Of a stretch of 11,309 bases of DNA, positions 1-8,238 are shown one piece after another. The first letter of the stretch is position 1, and the number at the start of each line of letters is the position of its first letter. Location: the NCBI GenBank assembly GCA_947628975.1, contig CANRBW010000039.1, positions 1 through 11,309 of the forward strand, read 5' to 3'. The position numbers were made by a program, and so were the translations under genes. Below the pieces are notes generated by a model. The model made no database searches. It worked only from the letters and a program-made list of their open reading frames with translations, and was not told the DNA's origin. The stretch is from an uncultured Oscillospiraceae bacterium. GTDB lineage: Bacteria; Bacillota; Clostridia; Oscillospirales; Oscillospiraceae.

Positions 1-34
1 GGGTACAAAATTAGATAAAATAGTTAGGAATTCC

Positions 35-63
35 TTGACTCACCCCCTGTGATTTGTTAAAAT
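35..63 (+). promoter_or_regulatory. SigmaA-type promoter of the pectin esterase gene
   Basis: A -35 box TTGACT (35-40) and a -10 box TAAAAT (58-63) are separated by exactly 17 bp; each matches five of six consensus bases. TGT just before the -10 box gives an extended -10. Transcription should start near base 70, leaving a leader of about 50 nt before the start codon of the giant surface protein. The region is AT-rich compared with the genes, as expected for a promoter. Confidence 0.75.
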
Positions 64-74
64 TGTGATAAATT

Positions 75-111
75 CGCGGCCCCCTGCGGAGCGGGGCGCG
101 CCACAAGGAGG
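75..111 (+). promoter_or_regulatory. Structured 5' leader and ribosome binding site
   Basis: The leader can fold into a GC-rich hairpin: CGCG (75-78) with CGCG (97-100) and CCCC (81-84) with GGGG (93-96), with a small bulge. It ends just before a perfect Shine-Dalgarno AAGGAGG (105-111), 9 nt from the ATG at 121. The hairpin has no T-run, so it is not a terminator; it may stabilise the mRNA or tune translation. An ATG at 116 lies only 4 nt from the Shine-Dalgarno and gives Met-Glu-stop, so 121 is the real start. Confidence 0.5.
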
Positions 112-120
112 AGTTATGGA

Positions 121-3100
121 ATGAAGCGCAGTTGGAGACGAGCCCTATCCCTCTTGCTGACCGTCGCGCTGATGGCCGGTCTGCTGGCCATCCCCGCCGC
201 GGCGGCGGATCCCGGCCAGGTGGGGTACATCTGGGACTTCACCGCAGCTAAGGAAGAGGTCGAGCCGAAGGTACAAGCGGGGACGTTTGACGGCCTGACC
301 CTGACTAACGTCAAGTACCACGGCACTGAGTATGGCACCTCAATGAGCAACGGCTCCAGCATCGGTGTTCCGGTGCCCGGCGATTGCGACATCGCGGTCA
401 ATGTGGGCTACCAGTGGAACCTCCAGCTGGGGGATGACGCCTCCACCCTGGAGACCAACCCGGACAACGGGAAGACCACGGTGACCTTCCACTACAAGGG
501 GGAGAGCGGCACCGCCACCCTGAAGTCGGTGGGCAACACCTACCTCGCGAAGATCGAGCTGAAGGAGTACACCGCCCCCGCCCCCGTGCTGGAGCTGACC
601 CAGAAGGACGTGGTGGTCCGCATGGGGGAGACCGCCACGGTTACCGCCTCGGTGAAGAACGGGACCATGGGCGCGGTCACCGCTGAGGCCCAGGGCGCCG
701 ATGTGGTGGAGGCCGCTGTGGAGGGCGGCGTCATCACGCTGACCCCCAAGGCGCCGGGGACGGACACGGTCACTGTGACCGCGGCGGTGACCGGCGGCAC
801 GGCGGATAGCGCCACCGGGACCATCGCCGTGCGCGTCCTGCCCGCCGAGGTGGGCGTGGTCACCGAGAGCACCACCTATGACTTCCAGAACAAGAACGCG
901 GAGGCCTATTATGCCCAGGGGCTGGAGTGGAATGGCCTGCAACTGAACAACGAGCACGGCCCCAACCAGGCGGGCTCCATGATCATCCACCTGCCTGAGG
1001 GGAAGATGGCCGACCTGACCATCACCACCTGCGGCTATGGGGACGGCGGCGATGTGACCGCCGGGAACGGGGATACCAACTTCACCGTGACCTCCGCCCA
1101 GGCGGAGACCGCGGAAGGGGGTAACTACGGCAAGGTCCTCACCGTGGCCGACGCCTACGGGGATGTGACCGTCACCTTCACCAAGGTCTACGTCCACTCC
1201 CTGGCCGTGGGCGCCTTCACCGACACCACCCTCGAATTTGAGGCCAAGAAGTGGGAGTTCGCCAACACCACCTTTGACCCGGCCACTACCTATCCGGAGC
1301 TGACCATCACCGGCGGCACCGCCACCGGCGAGACCCATGGCATGGCATTCTTCGGCGCGGGCTCCATCGTCCTGCCGGTGAACGGCCCCTGCGACATCGT
1401 GGTCACCGGCAGCTACGCCTGGGACATCGACCTGAACGGCAGCAAGCTGGAGCACGAGAAGACCCCCACCGAGGGCCAGGATCCCGCTGAGCTGACCTTC
1501 TATTATACCGGCAACGCCGGGACGGCCACCCTGAACTGCGGCGCCCGGACCTGGATCAAGTCCATCGAGCTCAAGCCGGCCACCGCGGCCGCCGAGATTC
1601 CCGCCAAGCTGGCGGTGGAGACGACCTCGGTGAGCCTGAAGCTGGGCAGCTCGGCCACCTCCAAGGCGGAGGTAGCGGTGTATCTGCGCAACGCCGTGGC
1701 CGGGGACGTGACCGCCGAGTCTGACAGCGAGGCGGTGAGCGTCACCTACGCCGACGGCAAACTGACCATCCAGGGCACGGCGGAAACCGAGACGGCCGCC
1801 ACCGTCAGCGTCAAGCTGAAGGGGGAGGAGGCCGCCGCCATCACGGTCACCGTGGCCGGCGCCGCCCCCGCGGACGTCAAGGAGGGCGAGTACATCCTCA
1901 CCGACACCGCCAACCCCGACCGGCTGAATGTCCCCGGCATCGACTGGGGCAAGTTCGTCGTGGTGAACAATACCCACGGCGCCATCAGCGAGGGGGAGAC
2001 CACCATCAAGCTCAACCTCTCCGCCCCCGCGGACATCCAGCTGATCACCTGCCCCTTCGGCACGGGCAACCACCTGGAGGTGGAGGCCTCCTCGGGCACC
2101 GTGTCCATGGAGGACATCAACTCCTGCGGCGGGACTGACCCGGGGAAGGGCGACATTTTCGGCGCGAAGGTCTCCATCGTGGGCGCCGCGAAGGGCCAGC
2201 TGTCCATCACCCTGACCCCCACCGAGGGCGGCGCGGGCGACACCACTTTCAACGTCTATGACGACGTGTACCTCAACTACGACGAGATCTGGCTGAAGAA
2301 CCTGAGCGTCACCTACCGTGCCGACGCCGGCGGCGACCGGAACATCGACGTGTGGGACCTGTCGGGCCAGACCTATGCCCAGGACGAGTTCAAGTTCGCC
2401 GGGGACAAGGTGGTGAACAACATCACCCCTGAGATCTGGGTGAGTTCCGACGCGCTGGCCCAGGCCCAGTTCGCCAAGGCCGAGGCCACCTCCTTCGGCG
2501 ATATGGACCTGACCCACAACGCCAACGACCGGATCTACTCCAGCGTGACGGGCAACGCCGCCTTTACCGCGCTGCTGGGCGGCAACGCCTCCAGCAACTA
2601 CGACCAGACCTTTGACGACGGCTTCAAGTCCACCGGCGGCTACTACGCCAACGGCACCGGCTCCTCCGCCAACCGCTGCGTCACCTTTAAGCGGATGGCC
2701 GCGGGGGACAAGATCATCGCCTATGTGGGCTCGTCCCAGAACGGCGAGGTGTCCATCCACTTCCAGGGCCAGGGCTCTGCCGCCGGCCAGGAGGACATCA
2801 GCGATCCCATCGAGGTCAAGAACTACCAGCGCCTGGAGTTCGTGGCGGAGAAGGAGGGCAGCTACAAGCTCTGGGGCGGTCAGCCCGGCGGCGGCAAGCC
2901 CTTCTACATCCGCTTCATCCGGGTGCCCGCCGTGGCCGTTTCCGGCACCATCACCCTGCCGGCTGAGGGCTTTACCGCCACCGAGTATCAGGTGAAGTTC
3001 ACCAACAAGACCACCAAGAAGGCCACCCAGGCCACCCTGGGCCAGGACGGCACCTTCACCGCCGCGCTGGCCGCGGGGTATGACTACACCGCCATGCTCA

Positions 3101-6100
3101 CCGGCGTGTCCGGCTTCGGCTTCACCACGGCCACCAAGAACGTGACCACCACCAATGCGGAGGCCCTCACGGGCAAGGCGAACGTCGAGCTGGTGGTGGA
3201 GCCCAAGAGCACCTACACCTTCTCCGGCAAGTTCACCGGCTTCGCCGACGGGTACGACACCTCCAAGCTGGCCGTCACCCTCATCCCCGAAGAGGGCTCC
3301 GGCTCGGACGAGGTGGACCTGGAGATCGGCGAGGGGCTGAGCTTCAGCGCCAAGCTGGATCCCGGCGTGACCTACACGCTGGCCATCTCCGGCGTGAACG
3401 ACTACGCCATCGAGACCCCCGCCACCGTCAGCTCCGACCAGGCCGACGTGACGCGGGACATCGTGATGAAGGCCAAGGACCTCCACACCGCCAGCGGCAA
3501 GTTCGCCGGCCTCGGCGCGGACGGCAAGGTCACCGCGCTGGCCTTTGAGAACGTGGAGGACAAGTACACCTACACCGCCACCGTCACCGACGACGGCTAC
3601 ACCATCAAGCTCCGGGACGGCGCCTATTCCGCCAAGGCCACCGTGGAGGGCACATACTCCACCATCACCCATGTGGTGGTGGACGGCCAGGACGTGGAGA
3701 AGGACCTGATGTTTGTCTCCACCGCCGAAAAGCCCGCCGTGACCAAGGTGAAGGACGTCTATGTGGGCTATGCCGACAAGTCCCCCAACTTTGACACCGT
3801 GACCGACGCGGTGGACGCCATCTCCCGCATGGGCATCGCCGCCGAGGCCGACCGGGTCACCGTCCACATCGCCCCGGGCACCTACCGCGAGCAGATCACC
3901 GTCAAGACGCCCTACATCACCTTCATCAACGACGAGCCCGACAAGGGCGAGGTGCTGTTGACCTGGTACTACGGCATCGGCTATATGTACTACAGCTCCA
4001 ACGGCTACTATGACGCCCAGCGGGCCTATGACAAGTACGAAAAGAAGATCGCCGACCGCTGGGGCTGCGCCGTGCGGGTCACCGGCAAGGGCTTCCGGGC
4101 GGAGAACATCACCTTCGAGAACTCCTTCAACCGCTACATCACCAAAGAGGAGATCGCCGACGGCGTTGAGCCCTCCGGCACCGAGGCCATCAACCTGACC
4201 CGCGACGACAACACCGACGTGACCACGCTGGCCGCCACCGAGCGGGCCGCCGCCATCTGCGTGGAGGCCGAGGAGTGCGAGTTCTACCAGTGCAAGTTCT
4301 ACTCCAGCCAGGATACGCTCTACACCCAGGGCAAGGTCTACTTCAAGAACTGCCTCATCGAGGGCCAGACCGACTACATCTTCGGCGACTTTGCCAGCAA
4401 GTGCATCTTCGACGCCTGCCAGCTGAGCTGGAAGGGCTACAAGACGGACAGCAAGCCCGGCTACGTCACCGCCGTCCGCACGGAGCAGGGCGATGTGGGC
4501 TACCTCTTCCGCAACTGCACCATCACCGCCAATCCCAAGCTCACCGTGGTGGCCGGCTACTTTGGCCGTCCCTGGGCCGCCGGCGCCAGCGCCAAGTTCG
4601 TCAACACCAAGCTGGAGAGCGCCGGGCTGATCACCGCCGAGGCGTGGGCCTCTATGAACAAAGACAAGCCTGAGAACGCCCAGTTCGGCGAGTACAACAC
4701 CACCACCCTGGACGGCGCCGCCGTGGACACCACCGGGCGCAAGGAAAACACCGTGATGACCGCGGAACAGGCCGCCGAGCAGACCAGGGAGAAGTACTTC
4801 GGGACCTGGACGCCCTACTACTACGTAGAGGAGACCGACCAGAGCGTGGCGCTCAAGGGCGCGCCCGTCATCACCGACAACGGCGACATCAACGTGCCCA
4901 AGCCCGGCCACACCCTGACCGTCTCCTACACCCTGACCCCGGACGACGCCGCCGCCAACGACGCCTCCATCATCCAGTGGAGCCGCGTGGCGGACGACGG
5001 CACCGAGACGGTGGTGAAGACCTCCACCGCCACGGTGGATAAGACCTACCAGATCGCCAAGGGCGACGTGGGCGCCGCCATCAAGGTCACCGTCACCCCC
5101 GCCACCGTCAGCGGCAAGACCGGCGAGGCCATGAGCGCCACCACGGAGAGCAAGGTCCAGGACGGCTATGAGGATCCCACCGGCGCCACCGACCCCGATC
5201 TGGGCACCGGCGTGAACATCTTCCTGGCCGGGGACTCCACCGTGAAGGACTACTCCGTCAACGGGATGTGGACCAATAACGTGAACCAGGTCGAGGGCTC
5301 CTGGGGCGAGTGGCTCCAGAAGTTCTTCAACGACAAGGTCACCGTGGCCAACTACGCCCAGGGCGGCCGCACCACCCGCTCCTTCATCGAGACGGACAAG
5401 TCCCTGGAGAAGATCGACGCCGCCATGAAGGAGGGCGACTTCCTCTTCATCCAGTTCGGCCACAACGACTGCTATACAAAGGACAACCGCTATGTGCCCC
5501 TGGGCATCGCCAAGAACGACCCCCAGAAGAGCTACGCCGAGGGCGGGAGCTATCCCGACACCGTGACCCTTACCAGCGACCTGGTCAGCGGCGGCGCCGT
5601 CATTCTGCCCGCCGGGACCCACACCACCTACACCGGCTACCTCAAGGAGTACATCAAAGTCACCGAAAAGCACGGCGCCACCGCCGTTCTGGCCACCCCC
5701 GTGTCCCGGATGCAGTACAACACCGACGGCTCCATCAAGCCTCACCACGACGCCGCCGACTTTGACGGCACCAACGACAACGAGTACTGCAAGGCGGTCA
5801 AGTGGGTCTACGACTGGGCCAAGGACCAGGGCTACAACGTGGTCTTCCTGGACAACTACCAGCTCACCGCCGACCTCTTCACCAAGGCCCATGCCGCCTG
5901 CACCGAGGAGGACAAGAAAACTTACGGCCAGCAGCTCATGAGCAACGCGACGGAGGGCACCCACAACAACAAGCTGGGCGGCTTCCTCTGGGCCGGTCTG
6001 GTGGCCCAGGCCATTCAGAACAGCGATATGACCATCGCCAAGGCGGTGAAGGCCCCCAGCCAGGTGCTGGGCAAGACCGACAAGGACCAGACCGCCTTCC

Positions 6101-7332
6101 TCGTGGACGACCAGGGCAAGTTCACCGCCTATAATATGCTCAAGGACTACGGCGAGACCGCGCCCTACTGGATGGGCGTGGGCCAGGAGCTGCTGGACGC
6201 CATCGCCGCCAAGGCCGAGGAGCTGAATCCCGGCCCCGACGTGCCCGACCCCGACCAGCCCGCCGACGTGGCCGCGCTGGAGAAGGCCATCGCCGACGCC
6301 GAGACCGAGGCGGGGAACACGCGGGTCAGCGAGGACGGCTCCGACGTGTCCCGGAACAACGTCTGGGTCACCGAGGCGGAGATGACCGCCTTTGAGGAGG
6401 CCATCGCCGCGGCCAAGGAGACGGCGAAGAAGGAGACGGTCACCGAGGCCGAGGTCCAGCAGGCGCTCTCCGACCTGGCCCAGGCCGTGAAGACCTTCCA
6501 GGCCGCCCAGAAGGACGGCACCCGCGCCAACCGTCCCGCCAGCAGTACCTCCTCCGGCGGGGTCAGCACCGGCACCACCTCCACCCAGACCATGCCGGAC
6601 GGCTCCACCGTCACCACCCAGAAGAACCGGGACGGCAGCCAGCGCGTCACCACTGTGACGCCGGAGGGCCAGAAGACGGTGACCGACACCGCCGCCAACG
6701 GCGACGTGACCGTCACCGTCACCGACGCCGACGGCCAGGAGTTGGCCAAGGTGGAGTCCCCCGCCCAGGCCCCCGCTCTGGGCTACACCTTCGAGGACGT
6801 GCCGGAGGGCCACTGGGCCCAGGACGCCATCCAGGAGATGGCCGCCCGGAAGGTGGTCCAGGGGGTCAGCGACACCGGCCACGTCTTTGACATGGACTCC
6901 GCCATCACCCGCGGCGCCATGGCCCAGATGCTCTTCAACCTGTCCCAGGGCAAGACCGGCGCGGCCAACCCCTTCGCCGACGCCCAGAACAGCTGGTACA
7001 GCGACGCGGTGGCCTGGGCCGCCAAGGCCGGGGTGGTGACCGGCGTGTCCGACACTAACTTCGCTCCCGAGGAGCCCATCACCCGTGAGCAGCTGGCCAC
7101 CATGCTCTACCGCTACGCCAAGCTGCTGAGCCTGGACGTGACCGCCACCGCGGACCTGGACCGGTTCGTGGACGCCGACCAGGTGGACAGCTGGGCCAAC
7201 GCCGCCGTGGCCTGGAGCGTGGGCGCGGGCCTGTTCCAGGGCCGGGGCGCCAACGACCTGGCCCCCGACGCCTCCGCCTCCCGCGCCGAGACCGCCGTGG
7301 TCTTCCAGCGGTTCCTGGAGCTGGTGAAGTAA
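121..7332 (+). CDS. SLH-anchored pectin methylesterase (CE8) / rhamnogalacturonan acetylesterase (CE12) fusion
   Basis: A 2403-residue secreted enzyme predicted to remove methyl and acetyl esters from pectin at the cell surface. Domains in order: signal peptide 1-29 (basic start, hydrophobic core, AAA cleavage region); duplicated beta-rich and Ig-like modules 36-737; a further beta-sandwich module about 740-938; three Cna-B or carboxypeptidase-regulatory-like modules about 939-1201; CE8 pectinesterase about 1213-1570; an Ig-like spacer about 1590-1690; CE12 SGNH esterase about 1700-2030; a FIVAR-like helical segment 2048-2135; a Thr/Ser-rich linker; three SLH repeats 2222-2403 that bind cell-wall polymer. 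CE8 motifs seen: GTYRE (1253 on), QDTL with Asp1398, TDYIFG with Asp1418, GRPW with Arg1483. CE12 motifs seen: GDST with Ser1706, QGG with Gly1748, GHND with Asn1782, and TH with His1948. Two oddities: Arg1375 sits where plant CE8 enzymes have an oxyanion Gln, and Glu1945 replaces the usual Asp three residues before the catalytic His. No lyase or hydrolase domain is present, so backbone cleavage must come from elsewhere. It has its own promoter and terminator. Confidence 0.93.
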   Translation: MKRSWRRALSLLLTVALMAGLLAIPAAAADPGQVGYIWDFTAAKEEVEPKVQAGTFDGLTLTNVKYHGTEYGTSMSNGSSIGVPVPGDCDIAVNVGYQWNLQLGDDASTLETNPDNGKTTVTFHYKGESGTATLKSVGNTYLAKIELKEYTAPAPVLELTQKDVVVRMGETATVTASVKNGTMGAVTAEAQGADVVEAAVEGGVITLTPKAPGTDTVTVTAAVTGGTADSATGTIAVRVLPAEVGVVTESTTYDFQNKNAEAYYAQGLEWNGLQLNNEHGPNQAGSMIIHLPEGKMADLTITTCGYGDGGDVTAGNGDTNFTVTSAQAETAEGGNYGKVLTVADAYGDVTVTFTKVYVHSLAVGAFTDTTLEFEAKKWEFANTTFDPATTYPELTITGGTATGETHGMAFFGAGSIVLPVNGPCDIVVTGSYAWDIDLNGSKLEHEKTPTEGQDPAELTFYYTGNAGTATLNCGARTWIKSIELKPATAAAEIPAKLAVETTSVSLKLGSSATSKAEVAVYLRNAVAGDVTAESDSEAVSVTYADGKLTIQGTAETETAATVSVKLKGEEAAAITVTVAGAAPADVKEGEYILTDTANPDRLNVPGIDWGKFVVVNNTHGAISEGETTIKLNLSAPADIQLITCPFGTGNHLEVEASSGTVSMEDINSCGGTDPGKGDIFGAKVSIVGAAKGQLSITLTPTEGGAGDTTFNVYDDVYLNYDEIWLKNLSVTYRADAGGDRNIDVWDLSGQTYAQDEFKFAGDKVVNNITPEIWVSSDALAQAQFAKAEATSFGDMDLTHNANDRIYSSVTGNAAFTALLGGNASSNYDQTFDDGFKSTGGYYANGTGSSANRCVTFKRMAAGDKIIAYVGSSQNGEVSIHFQGQGSAAGQEDISDPIEVKNYQRLEFVAEKEGSYKLWGGQPGGGKPFYIRFIRVPAVAVSGTITLPAEGFTATEYQVKFTNKTTKKATQATLGQDGTFTAALAAGYDYTAMLTGVSGFGFTTATKNVTTTNAEALTGKANVELVVEPKSTYTFSGKFTGFADGYDTSKLAVTLIPEEGSGSDEVDLEIGEGLSFSAKLDPGVTYTLAISGVNDYAIETPATVSSDQADVTRDIVMKAKDLHTASGKFAGLGADGKVTALAFENVEDKYTYTATVTDDGYTIKLRDGAYSAKATVEGTYSTITHVVVDGQDVEKDLMFVSTAEKPAVTKVKDVYVGYADKSPNFDTVTDAVDAISRMGIAAEADRVTVHIAPGTYREQITVKTPYITFINDEPDKGEVLLTWYYGIGYMYYSSNGYYDAQRAYDKYEKKIADRWGCAVRVTGKGFRAENITFENSFNRYITKEEIADGVEPSGTEAINLTRDDNTDVTTLAATERAAAICVEAEECEFYQCKFYSSQDTLYTQGKVYFKNCLIEGQTDYIFGDFASKCIFDACQLSWKGYKTDSKPGYVTAVRTEQGDVGYLFRNCTITANPKLTVVAGYFGRPWAAGASAKFVNTKLESAGLITAEAWASMNKDKPENAQFGEYNTTTLDGAAVDTTGRKENTVMTAEQAAEQTREKYFGTWTPYYYVEETDQSVALKGAPVITDNGDINVPKPGHTLTVSYTLTPDDAAANDASIIQWSRVADDGTETVVKTSTATVDKTYQIAKGDVGAAIKVTVTPATVSGKTGEAMSATTESKVQDGYEDPTGATDPDLGTGVNIFLAGDSTVKDYSVNGMWTNNVNQVEGSWGEWLQKFFNDKVTVANYAQGGRTTRSFIETDKSLEKIDAAMKEGDFLFIQFGHNDCYTKDNRYVPLGIAKNDPQKSYAEGGSYPDTVTLTSDLVSGGAVILPAGTHTTYTGYLKEYIKVTEKHGATAVLATPVSRMQYNTDGSIKPHHDAADFDGTNDNEYCKAVKWVYDWAKDQGYNVVFLDNYQLTADLFTKAHAACTEEDKKTYGQQLMSNATEGTHNNKLGGFLWAGLVAQAIQNSDMTIAKAVKAPSQVLGKTDKDQTAFLVDDQGKFTAYNMLKDYGETAPYWMGVGQELLDAIAAKAEELNPGPDVPDPDQPADVAALEKAIADAETEAGNTRVSEDGSDVSRNNVWVTEAEMTAFEEAIAAAKETAKKETVTEAEVQQALSDLAQAVKTFQAAQKDGTRANRPASSTSSGGVSTGTTSTQTMPDGSTVTTQKNRDGSQRVTTVTPEGQKTVTDTAANGDVTVTVTDADGQELAKVESPAQAPALGYTFEDVPEGHWAQDAIQEMAARKVVQGVSDTGHVFDMDSAITRGAMAQMLFNLSQGKTGAANPFADAQNSWYSDAVAWAAKAGVVTGVSDTNFAPEEPITREQLATMLYRYAKLLSLDVTATADLDRFVDADQVDSWANAAVAWSVGAGLFQGRGANDLAPDASASRAETAVVFQRFLELVK
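226..2332 (+). repeat. Diverged tandem duplication of an A-Ig-B module block within the surface esterase
   Basis: At protein level the N-terminal region is built twice from the same order of modules. Block 1 (about 226-1230) starts with a module around Trp38 and block 2 (about 1246-2332) with one around Trp378; both share a W-x-F start, a 'CDI' strand (DCDIAVNVGYQW against PCDIVVTGSYAW), and an end of the type GTATL...IELK. Each is followed by an Ig-like domain and then a module with a 'TITTCGYG' or 'LITCPFG' strand. The A modules resemble small carbohydrate-binding beta-sandwiches, but I cannot assign a family. The copies have diverged, so the duplication is old. Confidence 0.6.
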
Positions 7333-7368
7333 GAGCGTGAACGCGCCCCCGGCGCGCGAAAGACAACT

Positions 7369-7407
7369 GGGGACGGCCCCTCCGCGGAGGAGCCGTCCCC
7401 TTCTCTT
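7369..7407 (+). terminator. Rho-independent terminator after the pectin esterase
   Basis: GGGGACGGC (7369-7377) pairs perfectly with GCCGTCCCC (7392-7400); the inner CCTCC/GGAGG sequence can extend the stem. It is followed by the pyrimidine-rich TTCTCTT. It lies 37 nt past the stop codon. A smaller hairpin (CGCGCC 7342-7347 with GGCGCG 7351-7356) lies between stop codon and terminator. Confidence 0.8.
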
Positions 7408-7521
7408 GCCCTCTTGCGGCCCTGGCCGCCGTCCAACCTGACGCAGATCGTGTGCTCGTCCATCCTGCTCCGGCAGATATGTACCATGACCATGCTGTCC
7501 CGCCTCCTTCCTGTCCCGGTC

Positions 7522-7550
7522 TTGCCTTTTGCTCCGTCCTGTGGTATACT
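7522..7550 (+). promoter_or_regulatory. Extended -10 promoter of the stalk-domain gene
   Basis: TTGCCT (7522-7527) and TATACT (7545-7550) are 17 bp apart, and TGG directly before the -10 box gives an extended -10 motif. The predicted transcript starts near 7557, about 24 nt before the ATG. Bases 7408-7521 between the upstream terminator and this promoter show no gene or clear motif. Confidence 0.65.
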
Positions 7551-7580
7551 GTTGAAAACCTATTTTTTGGGAGGTCCTTG

Positions 7581-8237
7581 ATGATGAAACGCCGCTTTCC
7601 TTCTTTCCTCTCTGGCTTCCTCTCCTGCGCGCTCCTCCTGGGCGTGGGCGTCTCCGCCCTGGCCATTTCCGGCCGCATGACCATCGAGGTCGATCCCATC
7701 AACATCCAGGTCAACGGCGAGACCTTCGTACCCAAAGACGTCAACGGGGACGAGGTCCCCGTTTTTGCTTATCACGGCACCACTTACGCCCCCCTCCGCG
7801 CCCTGGCCGAAGCCTACGGCCTCACCGTGGGCTACGATGCCGCCACCAACCAGGCCACCGTCACCGACCCCGAGGCCAAGCCCGTCGAAACCCCCACCGA
7901 GGGCGATGACTACTCCAACTGGAGCCCTGAGGCCGAGGCGGCCTACCAGGAATTCAAGGATATGTGGGAGACGGAATTCACCCAGAACGGCTACACCTTT
8001 TTGAATTTGAAGAGCGGCAAAGTGGAAGACATTCACGCCATGATTGATAAATATTCGCTGGAAGAAGTCACTGAATTTTGCAGTAGACTCGATATGGAGA
8101 CATTTGACCAGATGCCGGTGATGTATGTGAGTTATAGGACGTATACGAATGGGGAATGGATTGGGCTTTGGATCGATGCTATTTTCAACCAGAAGCCGGA
8201 TACAGAAATTGCGTCCTGGGTAAATCAGCAAGGGTAA
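7581..8237 (+). CDS. Secreted stalk-domain (copper amine oxidase N-terminal-like) protein
   Basis: A 218-residue protein with an N-terminal signal peptide (MMKRRF, hydrophobic core, predicted cut after ALA at about residue 28). Residues about 34-93 form a stalk or copper amine oxidase N-terminal-like domain, recognised by the pattern I-x-VNG near the start, then the conserved YHGTTYAPLRALAEAYGL and GYDAATNQATV segments. This domain is a structural wall or matrix-associated module in Firmicutes and is not itself an oxidase. A Pro/Thr/Glu linker (about 94-112) leads to a C-terminal region of about 105 residues that I do not recognise. The start at 7581 is chosen because GGGAGG (7569-7574) lies 6 nt upstream; the ATG at 7584 is an alternative. 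From about base 8000 (residue 140) codon use shifts to AT-rich triplets unlike the first part, suggesting a chimeric or recently acquired 3' end. It converges on the phage gene with 1 nt between the stops. Confidence 0.8.
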   Translation: MMKRRFPSFLSGFLSCALLLGVGVSALAISGRMTIEVDPINIQVNGETFVPKDVNGDEVPVFAYHGTTYAPLRALAEAYGLTVGYDAATNQATVTDPEAKPVETPTEGDDYSNWSPEAEAAYQEFKDMWETEFTQNGYTFLNLKSGKVEDIHAMIDKYSLEEVTEFCSRLDMETFDQMPVMYVSYRTYTNGEWIGLWIDAIFNQKPDTEIASWVNQQG

Positions 8238-8238
8238 T

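Noticed and set aside
340..6882. A 2180-codon open frame on the minus strand opposite the pectin esterase gene
   Set aside because: Its predicted protein is a low-complexity Gly/Val/Leu/His-rich string with no domain. It arises because the sense gene is GC-rich with strongly biased third positions, so antisense stop codons are rare. It has no start signal of its own.
7416..7580. Small palindromes and pyrimidine-rich DNA before the stalk gene as a possible riboswitch
   Set aside because: The predicted transcript has only about 24 nt of leader, too short for a riboswitch, and no known aptamer core is visible.
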